Shown here: positions 18,428 through 25,368 of the stretch, piece after piece
Layout of the letters: the number at the start of each line of letters is the position of its first letter
Position numbering within the stretch: position 1 is the first letter of the stretch
Assembly (NCBI GenBank): GCA_015272395.1
Contig: JACYLQ010000033.1
Coordinates: 124,001-188,000 of the forward strand
Source: Calothrix sp. C42_A2020_038
GTDB taxonomy: Bacteria > Cyanobacteriota > Cyanobacteriia > Cyanobacteriales > Nostocaceae
Reading direction: 5' to 3'
Length of the DNA stretch: 64,000 bases
Made by a program: the position numbers and the translations under genes
Notes under the pieces: model-generated
The model's database searches: none
The model's input: the letters and a program-made list of their open reading frames with translations, nothing else
What the model was told of the DNA's origin: nothing

Positions 18428-18985
18428 TTATGCTATTGGTAGTTCAATTATAAACTTAGTTCCTTCTTTTGGAATTGATTCACACGATAATTTTCCTTGA
18501 TGTTTTTCTACCACTATCTGATAACTAATAGATAATCCTAATCCTGTACCTTTGCCAACAGGTTTTGTAGTAAAGAACGGGTCAAATAATTTATTGATTA
18601 TTTCTTTAGGAATACTAACACCATTATTTTCAAAACAAATCACTACATAGTTATTTTGTGTGTGTGTTGAAACAGTAATATTAAGATCCGTAAAATCTTG
18701 CTTGTAAAAAGACTCTTCAAGAGCGTCAATTGCGTTATTTAAAATATTAAAAAATACTTGATTTAGTTGAGATGGATAACAATTTATTGATGGAACTATT
18801 CCGTAATCTTTAGTGACTTGAATTTCTGGACGTTTTGCTTGTTGTCGAAGTCGATTTTGTAAGAGCATTAAACTATTATCAATACCTTCATGGATTTGTG
18901 CTTGTTTATATTCTGCCTCGTCTAACCGAGAAAAATTACGTAGCGATAATATAATATCTTTAATTCTTGTCGTTCCTGCCTGCAT
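18428..18985 (-). CDS. Histidine kinase, detached C-terminal part (ATPase domain; frameshifted gene)
   Basis: This segment of at least 185 residues continues the sensor kinase encoded just upstream but in another frame. It contains the post-His segment (IKDIILSLRNFSRLDEAEYK), N box LNQVFFNILNNAIDAL, and G2 box GKGTGLGLSISYQIV. The G1 box reads ENNGVSIP where D-N-G-x-G-I-P is expected, so the adenine-contacting Asp and one Gly are lost. In-frame coding extends upstream of the listed ATG to about 19080. It probably no longer makes an active kinase alone. No RBS supports independent translation. Confidence 0.7.
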   Translation of the reverse strand: MQAGTTRIKDIILSLRNFSRLDEAEYKQAQIHEGIDNSLMLLQNRLRQQAKRPEIQVTKDYGIVPSINCYPSQLNQVFFNILNNAIDALEESFYKQDFTDLNITVSTHTQNNYVVICFENNGVSIPKEIINKLFDPFFTTKPVGKGTGLGLSISYQIVVEKHQGKLSCESIPKEGTKFIIELPIA

Positions 18986-19023
18986 TGATTTAAGTATTTT
19001 AGTTAAATCTTGTTGGATATATT

Positions 19024-20571
19024 CTATATCAATTTCATCATGTAATTCTTGATATTCGGGAAATAGTTTATAGTTGTTATTTTTTCATAAAAATTAATTA
19101 ATTTTAATAAATCTTGTATGTAGCTGTTCACATGAATAAGATTACCATGAATAAAAGTAGCCGGATTATTAATTTCGTGTGCTACACCTGCAACCATTTG
19201 TCCTAAGCTAGACATTTTTTCGTTTTGAATCATTTGCGCTTGAGTACGCTGTAACTCTTTGAGTGTATTAGTAAGCTCTAGAGTCCGTTCTGCCACACGA
19301 CTTTCTAATTCTGTGAAAACTAAATGTAGTTGTCCTGCCATATGATTAAATGATTTAGTCAAATTATTCAGTTCTAAAATATTACTTTTTTCTATAACTT
19401 TTTCTAAATTTCCTGATGCCATCACCTCGGTTGCTTGATTAATTCTTAAAATAGGACGTATAATCCAACGAGAAGTTATAATTCCTAAAACTACAGCAAC
19501 TCCTAATGCACCAAGACAAAATATAATTGTAGTTCGAGTGTTGGCATGAATTTTGCTCATGAATGCATTTTCTGGCACACTCATAACGACTAGCCAATCC
19601 AAACCATATTCATCACGCCAAGGAGTAACGCTAATATAATGTAATTCTCCCTCTAACTTTAATTTTAACTCTTTAACTTTCCCTATATTTTGGAAATTCG
19701 AGAATTTATTTTGTAGAGCTTGAGTAACATTCCTAATATAAGGTTCAGAACTATCAACTGCTTTTAATCGCTGACTTTTACCATTAACTACGGTAAATGG
19801 CTGTTGTTTAGCTGAATTTGCAATTAACAAACCATTACGTTCAATAATAAAAATTTGTCCAGAGCCAAAAAGATCTAGTTGACCTAGAAAATCACTTAGT
19901 TTTTGCAGGTGGATATCTGCACCAATCATTCCTAGTAATTGCTTTTGCTGATTGTAAATAGGACGAACTGCTGACGCTGATACAAAGTGGCTGTTATCTG
20001 AGTCCCACATGTATATACGTGACCAAATTGGTTTACCAGCTTTGATTGCTTCTACGTACCAAGATTCCTCAAAATTATTGTAAGTATAATTACTAGTAAT
20101 ATTTGTACGATTACCTTGATTGTCTGTAGCGTAGGTACGACCATTATTTGGCAGTTTAGAACCCCATTCGTCTATAGAAACTCTTGTTCCATCATAGCGA
20201 GCAGCACCTCCACCTTCACCACTCACCAAACCATAACCGATATAGCTAAGATCATAAATTTGCATTTGCTTCCAAAAAAATTTACCTATACTTTTAGTAT
20301 CTTTAACATCCAACAACCCCATTTCTATTACATCCGCATTTACCTGGTTAATTTTATGGGGAATGGATAAATATGAATACAAATGCTTATTAACTTCATT
20401 ATTAGTACGCTCCATGACCTTTCCAGCTAAGTTGCTGATTGCCTTCTCTCCATTTCTAAAAGATAAATATCCAACCAAGCCAACAGCCGCTAAAACTTGT
20501 AAAACAAAGGGAACAATTAGCACGAGTTGTAGAGGTATATTTGATAATTTTCCGAAACGATAAAGCTTCAT
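19024..20571 (-). CDS. Sensor histidine kinase, N-terminal part (Cache-HAMP-HisKA; frameshifted gene)
   Basis: The reading frame begins at MKLYRFGK, a start shared by many cyanobacterial sensors; a longer in-frame start at 20616 is less typical. A membrane helix ([20 protein letters not shown]) precedes a large dCache-like periplasmic sensor ([12 protein letters not shown], then [20 protein letters not shown]), a second helix, HAMP, a coiled coil ([20 protein letters not shown]) and the phospho-acceptor box GVAHEINNP. The frame closes early at a T6 run (19080-19085 on the plus strand); adding one base there joins it to the downstream ATPase part. Ligand and response regulator are unknown. Confidence 0.75.
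   Translation of the reverse strand: MKLYRFGKLSNIPLQLVLIVPFVLQVLAAVGLVGYLSFRNGEKAISNLAGKVMERTNNEVNKHLYSYLSIPHKINQVNADVIEMGLLDVKDTKSIGKFFWKQMQIYDLSYIGYGLVSGEGGGAARYDGTRVSIDEWGSKLPNNGRTYATDNQGNRTNITSNYTYNNFEESWYVEAIKAGKPIWSRIYMWDSDNSHFVSASAVRPIYNQQKQLLGMIGADIHLQKLSDFLGQLDLFGSGQIFIIERNGLLIANSAKQQPFTVVNGKSQRLKAVDSSEPYIRNVTQALQNKFSNFQNIGKVKELKLKLEGELHYISVTPWRDEYGLDWLVVMSVPENAFMSKIHANTRTTIIFCLGALGVAVVLGIITSRWIIRPILRINQATEVMASGNLEKVIEKSNILELNNLTKSFNHMAGQLHLVFTELESRVAERTLELTNTLKELQRTQAQMIQNEKMSSLGQMVAGVAHEINNPATFIHGNLIHVNSYIQDLLKLINFYEKITTINYFPNIKNYMMKLI
19080..19085. other. Frameshift site in the histidine kinase gene
   Basis: Six consecutive T on the plus strand (A6 in the coding strand). With seven, the coding sequence would read GAA AAA AAT AAC and run without interruption into the ATPase half. 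The cause may be a one-base deletion, a sequencing error or, less likely, slippage on the A-run. Confidence 0.7.
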
Positions 20572-20665
20572 AAATATAGTTATGCTTTTAGCTGTATAAC
20601 CCAAATTAATTGTCAACTGATATCAAGCTTGAATAAAAGCTCACTACAAATAGGTAATTAGTGGA

Positions 20666-20771
20666 TACAGCAAATGTCAGGTACATGAGGTACACAGGTA
20701 ATATCCAAAATTTTTAGAGACGTTAAATGTAACATCTCTAGATGTATCTCATCAACATGCAATTTCCTGTA
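20666..20771 (-). repeat. MITE-like element, copy B
   Basis: This is the inverted counterpart of the element at 8114-8220, with the same length and nearly the same sequence, including the internal GGATATTACCTGTGTACCTC block. One end has drifted from TACAGCAAAT to TACAGGAAAT. It lies 95 bases upstream of the sensor kinase start and so within its probable promoter region. Confidence 0.8.
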
Positions 20772-20996
20772 ATTTATATTTCCCAGTTATTCAGCTTTCC
20801 TATCAAAACAATAACTATATTTTTGACTTAATTGACTTTTGAGCAAATAATGCCATAAACTAGGGTTTATAAGCGTTTATAGATTTAAAGCAACTGATTT
20901 ATCTAATAAACTCGGTTTTTTGCAGCTTCAGTCATGCGTAATATCCAAGATCTCGGTATATCTAGTAGTTATTTAGTTTGTTTGACTAAAGTATTC
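20772..20996. other. AT-rich spacer between two repeat copies
   Basis: These 225 bases between repeat copies B and D contain no gene. The whole gap from the kinase start to Hen1 (about 530 bases) is made of copy B, this spacer and copy D. Confidence 0.3.
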
Positions 20997-21106
20997 TTAC
21001 AGCAGTTTTTAGGTTGCGCTCTTGTACATAGATAAAAATCAAACTGTTGTGGAGTGGACATCCTTGCCCATTCAGCTGTACTTAACCAACTTGAAATTTG
21101 TTGTAA
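20997..21106 (-). repeat. MITE-like element, copy D, abutting the Hen1 stop codon
   Basis: Read on the minus strand it runs from TTACAACAAATTTCAAG to CTGCTGTAA and matches copy C at 41789-41897 along its whole length. Its first base follows directly after the Hen1 TAG. Confidence 0.8.
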
Positions 21107-22495
21107 CTAAAAGATTTGTTTAAATATTGACATTTGTGTTGGCGCCCCAACTTGCGGGTCATTATCTCCGATAGGTTGGAACTGAACTGTATAGCCAAAT
21201 CTTTGTGCAACTTGGTTTGCCCAAGTTTGAAATTCTTCGCGCGTCCACTCAAAGCGGTGGTCTTGATGTCGGAATTTACCAGCAGGTAATGTTTGAAATT
21301 TAACGTTATATTCAATATTTGGTGTGGTGACTATTACAGTCTTTGGATGGGTAAACTCAAAAACAACTCGTGATAAAGAACTTAAACGCGATAAGTCCAG
21401 ATGCTCAATAACTTCGACTAATGTTAGTGCATCATAACCTTTGAAACGTTTATCTTGATAAGTCAACGCGCTTTGGAAAAGCTGTATTTTATCCCATTGG
21501 TTGCGGGCTAACGACATTTTGTCAATACGTTCTTTGGCAATTGTCAAAGCGCGATAAGATACATCGACACCTGTGATTTTTTCAAAAAAGGTATCTTTAA
21601 TTAAATATCTTAGCAAAGTTCCCTCTCCGCATCCTAAATCTATGACGCTTTTGAGGTTGTTTTCTTTGAGAGTTTTAACAACGGTTAACATTCGCTGTTT
21701 ATTTAGCGAAAGCGGTTTTTCTACTGCTGCTTCTTCTTGTGCGTGTTCTTCTTCGCTGTTATCTAAGTCGGGGTCTTCTAATTCTACTAGTTGTGCTAAA
21801 GCTGCACGAGTTAAACGACCTTGACGTTTTAGGTAGCGACGAGTTATCTGTTCTTTTGCAGGATGCGAACTTAACCAACCTTCTCCATGACGCAGAAGTT
21901 TTTCGACTTCATCCTCTCCTACCCAGTAGTGTTTCTCATCATCAAGAACAGGGATAAGTACATAAAGATGACTGAGTAATTGAGATAAAGGCAAAGTGTG
22001 CTGTAACTTAACAGTATAGTATTTACTGGCGCCCCAATCTGGAAATTTCTTATCAAGCTGGTGGTTTTGTGCTGTAACTCCATAACCTAACGGCTCAAAT
22101 AATTTGCGTAGAAACTCTTCACCACCACGACAAGGTACAACACTTATTTTCGCGGTTAAAGGTATAGGAGTTTGTACGAGTTCAGGACGGTCTTCACATT
22201 TACCACTAAGTGCAGTCCGGAAAACCTGCGACATCGCGACACTAAAAAACGATGAAGCTACATAAGGTCTATCATTTACATACTGTTCGAGAGTGGCGCC
22301 TTTACTCCGCACCAGTTTTACAGGGTCTACATCCAACAGCAACGCAGCAGTACAACAAGTTTCGCTAGCTTCCGGGTAAAAAATATGCGCTTGTCCAAAA
22401 GACAGCGAGAACGATTGACACTTATCAGGGTGCTTGTACAATAAATAGCCTAGATCTGTAGCTGGTGTATGTGTTGTTGTAATTGTTAGCAGCAT
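21107..22495 (-). CDS. hen1: Hen1, RNA 3'-terminal ribose 2'-O-methyltransferase
   Basis: The 462 residues match bacterial Hen1. The N-terminal half is the Hen1-specific domain (begins MLLTITTTHTPATDLGYLLY), which activates the Pnkp ligase. A charged linker (about 240-262) leads to the C-terminal SAM methyltransferase, with motif I DLGCGEG (286-292), metal-binding E361-x-x-E364-H365 and H410/H413 before FEWTR. It methylates the 2'-OH at the cut site so that the repaired RNA resists a second cut. Pnkp lies downstream on the same strand beyond the kinase remnant. The start shows the usual family N-terminus. Confidence 0.95.
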   Translation of the reverse strand: MLLTITTTHTPATDLGYLLYKHPDKCQSFSLSFGQAHIFYPEASETCCTAALLLDVDPVKLVRSKGATLEQYVNDRPYVASSFFSVAMSQVFRTALSGKCEDRPELVQTPIPLTAKISVVPCRGGEEFLRKLFEPLGYGVTAQNHQLDKKFPDWGASKYYTVKLQHTLPLSQLLSHLYVLIPVLDDEKHYWVGEDEVEKLLRHGEGWLSSHPAKEQITRRYLKRQGRLTRAALAQLVELEDPDLDNSEEEHAQEEAAVEKPLSLNKQRMLTVVKTLKENNLKSVIDLGCGEGTLLRYLIKDTFFEKITGVDVSYRALTIAKERIDKMSLARNQWDKIQLFQSALTYQDKRFKGYDALTLVEVIEHLDLSRLSSLSRVVFEFTHPKTVIVTTPNIEYNVKFQTLPAGKFRHQDHRFEWTREEFQTWANQVAQRFGYTVQFQPIGDNDPQVGAPTQMSIFKQIF

Positions 22496-22586
22496 GAACT
22501 TTCAAAACGGTTCACAATAAATGTGTTGCACTTATCTACAGTTATAACCGCTACAATTTCGGAAAAACCACCCTAAAATTACTTAT

Positions 22587-22623
22587 TGATTTTTATCTAT
22601 GTACCTCACTCAAAAATGCTGTA
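22587..22623. repeat. Fragment of the MITE-like element
   Basis: TTTTATCTATGTACCTC and the following bases up to GCTGTA match the right half of copies C and D. It lies in the gap between Hen1 and the GTPase gene. No left half is visible. Confidence 0.5.
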
Positions 22624-22682
22624 TCGTAGCTTGTAACGATAAAAAGGGGAGACTAAGAGCGTAAGTTCTGTACTTGTGACTT

Positions 22683-23954
22683 TTACTGCTTTGAAAGAGG
22701 CGCCTCAAGGTTTTTGAAACGCTCTTTAGCTTCTTGGAAGGCTGTTTGCATTACAACTTGAATTTGTTTGGTGTCAGGTTTTTTACCTCCCATAACATCA
22801 CCAAAATAAACACAGGCAGCTTCACCTAATGCCCACGTATAGGCAGCAGCCCAATAAGCGGCAATCACACTTCCAAAACCTGGTATAAATTTTACTAGTT
22901 CACGTCCAATCGCTTGAGCAAGGAAACCTCCTGCGATAGCACTGACAATTCCTCCAGCTTGTGATTGCGTTAAATTTTGACCGTATAATTTTCCTAACAA
23001 ACCTACCATTGAGACTTGTAGCGCTGTCAATACTGGCATGGTAGCGAAAGGTAATGGTACAGCTGCAAGTGTTGCCGCTATTACACTAAAGGCATACATA
23101 TAACGACGAGCGACATTACGGTACAGATTACCAATTTGTATACTTGCTTGCTTGTCTAAATCTAATAACTGATAAATAGTACGCGCTTCGGCTTCAGGTA
23201 ATAAATCAGCCAGAGTATCACGTAATTTTTCTAAGCCGTAAAATACTGGCTCGAAACCATCTTCTTCGAGGGTAAAGTCAACTAGAATTGCTGCATCGTA
23301 CAATCCTTTAAATCCTTCTTTAATGGCTGTGTAGGCGCGGTTAACTTCCTCAAAATTAGGTGGATATAGTGGATGATTATCTATACCTTGTGGATAAACT
23401 TCGTGTAAACAAGTAACAGCCAGCAAGAAAGGAATATCTCTATATTTTTCGCGCAGTTGTTGAGCAATTGTTCGTAAAGTTTCGGTAGCAAAATCGTTGA
23501 TTTTTACTGTTAAAATCAAAACTCTGGCGCCGCGACTTTCTTGCTGTAGGTCGCCAATAAGTTCTTGAATAATACTTTGGGTATCTTGATTAACATCTCC
23601 TAATCCGACTGTATCAGTGAAAATCAGCAAAGGTAAATCGTTTGAGGGATAAGCGTAGCGTTGTGTATGCTGTGTATGAGGACGAAATCCTTGTCCAACA
23701 ATAGACGGAGAAACACCTGTCAATCCTCTCACGATCGAGCTTTTACCAGCTTGTGGTTTGCCAATTAGCAAAGCTTCTGTTGTCGGTAATTGTGCCTTGA
23801 CAGTTTCTAATATTTCTGCTATCTGCGCTTCGCTAACATTAAACAAACCTACAACTGTCTTGGCTATCTGTTCCGTTGGTAGCAGTTGCCCTAAGCGCGA
23901 TGTCGCTTTATTCCAAATACCCAGAATCGGGTTATTATCATTCGGTTGACTCAT
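22683..23954 (-). CDS. Era-like GTPase with membrane C-terminal DUF697 domain
   Basis: GTPase motifs are G1 GKPQAGKSS, G3 DTVGLGD and a TCLHE segment in place of the canonical NKxD, so base specificity is unsure. After the G domain come hydrophobic helices (VIAATLAAVPLPFATMPVLT, GGIVSAIAGGFLAQAIG, FGSVIAAYWAAAYTWALGEA) typical of DUF697 proteins such as YcjF relatives. I chose the ATG at 23954 (MSQPNDNNP), preceded by GGGGA; an in-frame ATG six codons upstream is also open. Probably an inner-membrane-associated GTPase with a role in envelope stress or membrane remodelling; its role is not known. Confidence 0.8.
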   Translation of the reverse strand: MSQPNDNNPILGIWNKATSRLGQLLPTEQIAKTVVGLFNVSEAQIAEILETVKAQLPTTEALLIGKPQAGKSSIVRGLTGVSPSIVGQGFRPHTQHTQRYAYPSNDLPLLIFTDTVGLGDVNQDTQSIIQELIGDLQQESRGARVLILTVKINDFATETLRTIAQQLREKYRDIPFLLAVTCLHEVYPQGIDNHPLYPPNFEEVNRAYTAIKEGFKGLYDAAILVDFTLEEDGFEPVFYGLEKLRDTLADLLPEAEARTIYQLLDLDKQASIQIGNLYRNVARRYMYAFSVIAATLAAVPLPFATMPVLTALQVSMVGLLGKLYGQNLTQSQAGGIVSAIAGGFLAQAIGRELVKFIPGFGSVIAAYWAAAYTWALGEAACVYFGDVMGGKKPDTKQIQVVMQTAFQEAKERFKNLEAPLSKQ

Positions 23955-24245
23955 TTTAGAGAATCCCCGCATTGCAGTCGTATAGATTCACCTGTATTAA
24001 TTCTAGATTATTCTGCGCAGGCGCCCTAATTCCCAATTGCAGTAAAAACCGAAATCGATATAACAGTGACACCACAACATCTGTCACATACACGCATTAG
24101 TAAACAAGTTCTTTATAGTATTTAATTACTAAGTAAGTTTGTTTTAACACAGGTGTTGTATCATGCTACAAAAAAATACGCTTTATCAGATCAGTATAGT
24201 AAATAGTATAATAGTACAAAAGTTTCAAATATACTGGGCAACGTC

Positions 24246-25085
24246 ATGACTACATATATTGCAACTTCTTCTCAACCGGAAACCGAAGTCGAAATATTTT
24301 ATCCCAGCAGTGATGGAGAACCAGTGGCAGAAACCTACGATCATTTGTATGCAATTTTAACGACATTAGAAGTTTTGAGACTTTATCTTCAAGGTCGTCG
24401 CGCAACAGTTTTAGCTAATCAATTTTTATATTATGCTAAAGGCTTCCCTAAGCTCAGGGTGGCGCCTGATGTTATGGTTATTTACAATGTTGAACCAGGC
24501 GGACGCGATAACTATAAAATCTGGGAAGAAGGGCAAGTACCAAAAGTCGTCTTTGAAATGACTTCAAGAGGTACTCAGAAAGAAGATAAAGAAACGAAAA
24601 AAGAACTCTATGCAAATCTAGAAATACAAGAATACTGGCTATTTGACCCGAAAGCAGAATGGATAGAGGAACAATTACAAGGTTACAAGTTGTGTGAAAA
24701 TGGTTATGAGCCAATTACAAATAATTGCAGTGAAGTTTTACAATTACGTTTAGAAATCGAAAATAAATTAATTGGTTTTTACCGTTTAGACAACGGAGAA
24801 AAACTTTTAATCTCTGATGAATTAGTTAAGGCACTAAAAAGCGAAACTCTTCGACGAATAGAGGCAGAAACAGTTGCTGAACAAGAACGTCAACGTGCCG
24901 AACAAGAACACCAACGCGCTGAACAAGAACGTCAACGTGCCGAACAAGAATGTCAACGCGCCGAACAAGAACGTCAACGTGCCGAACAAGAACGTCAACG
25001 CGCTGAACAAGAATGTCAACGTGCAACAGACTTGGAGGCATTGCTGCTTCGTTATCGAGAACAATTTGGTGAGTTAACAGAGTAG
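24246..25085 (+). CDS. Uma2/DUF820-family protein with repeated coiled-coil tail
   Basis: Residues 1-200 are a Uma2 (DUF820) restriction-endonuclease-like fold: VAPDVMVIY (D75), VVFEMTSRGTQKEDKETKK (E104, K112) and EYWLFDP, which are the PD-(D/E)xK elements. These families are numerous in filamentous cyanobacteria and their biological role is unresolved. The tail (about 212-260) is seven consecutive 7-residue units of the type EQERQRA, coded by a 21-bp tandem repeat, predicted to form a long coiled coil, then LEALLLRYREQFG. It is a single gene with its own terminator. Confidence 0.85.
   Translation: MTTYIATSSQPETEVEIFYPSSDGEPVAETYDHLYAILTTLEVLRLYLQGRRATVLANQFLYYAKGFPKLRVAPDVMVIYNVEPGGRDNYKIWEEGQVPKVVFEMTSRGTQKEDKETKKELYANLEIQEYWLFDPKAEWIEEQLQGYKLCENGYEPITNNCSEVLQLRLEIENKLIGFYRLDNGEKLLISDELVKALKSETLRRIEAETVAEQERQRAEQEHQRAEQERQRAEQECQRAEQERQRAEQERQRAEQECQRATDLEALLLRYREQFGELTE
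24879..25025 (+). repeat. Seven tandem 21-bp units inside the Uma2 gene
   Basis: The units begin GAACAAGAACGTCAACG and differ only by synonymous changes or His/Cys for Arg substitutions. The regular 21-bp phase keeps the frame, which points to expansion by slippage or unequal recombination under coding constraint. Confidence 0.9.
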
Positions 25086-25116
25086 ATGGGTTTATTTATA
25101 GTTACCTTTCGCATAC

Positions 25117-25142
25117 AGCACCTATTTGATTAGGTGCTTTTT
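25117..25142 (+). terminator. Intrinsic terminator after the Uma2 gene
   Basis: An 8-bp stem AGCACCTA / TAGGTGCT with a six-base loop is followed directly by TTTTATTT, 31 bases after the stop codon. It is the clearest rho-independent terminator in the left half. Confidence 0.85.
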
Positions 25143-25336
25143 ATTTCACCGTAGCTCAGTTAAGAACTGAGTCGGGTCAGCTAGAGCTTATAATTTCTTA
25201 CGAGCCTGATCTATGCGCGAGCGGGGTTGCTGACAAGCTAATAATTGCATATTTTAACGGTAGTTATAACTATTAATGTATATCAGTCCATAATCGCGAT
25301 CGCGATCTTGGGTCGGGTAATCCAAAATCCATTCAT

Positions 25337-25366
25337 TGTCGCGCGACAAATCTAAAATCCAAAATT
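25337..25366. repeat. Palindrome plus heptamer repeat upstream of the caspase gene
   Basis: TTGTCGCGCGACAA (25337-25350), flanked by CCAAAATCC / TCTAAAATCC heptamer repeats, lies immediately before the ATG of the caspase-like gene. The same palindrome with the same type of flank occurs at 42855-42868. Confidence 0.7.
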
Positions 25367-25368
25367 TT

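Noticed and set aside
19080-19085. Programmed ribosomal frameshifting to join the kinase halves
   Set aside because: The run gives GAA AAA ATA in frame, which is not a proper two-codon slippery heptamer, and the second half has a damaged ATP site; mutation or sequencing error is simpler.
24879-25025. Possible CRISPR array
   Set aside because: The units are contiguous 21-bp repeats with no unique spacers and lie in frame inside a gene. I saw no CRISPR array or cas gene in the window.
24826-25077. Several overlapping frames on both strands over the Uma2 repeat
   Set aside because: They are by-products of a 21-bp periodic sequence that keeps all frames open; the Uma2 frame explains the region.
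25145-25215. tRNA-like stretch with GTAGCTCAGTTAAGAACTGAG
   Set aside because: A D-arm-like string occurs, but no acceptor stem, anticodon arm or TTC arm can be formed around it.
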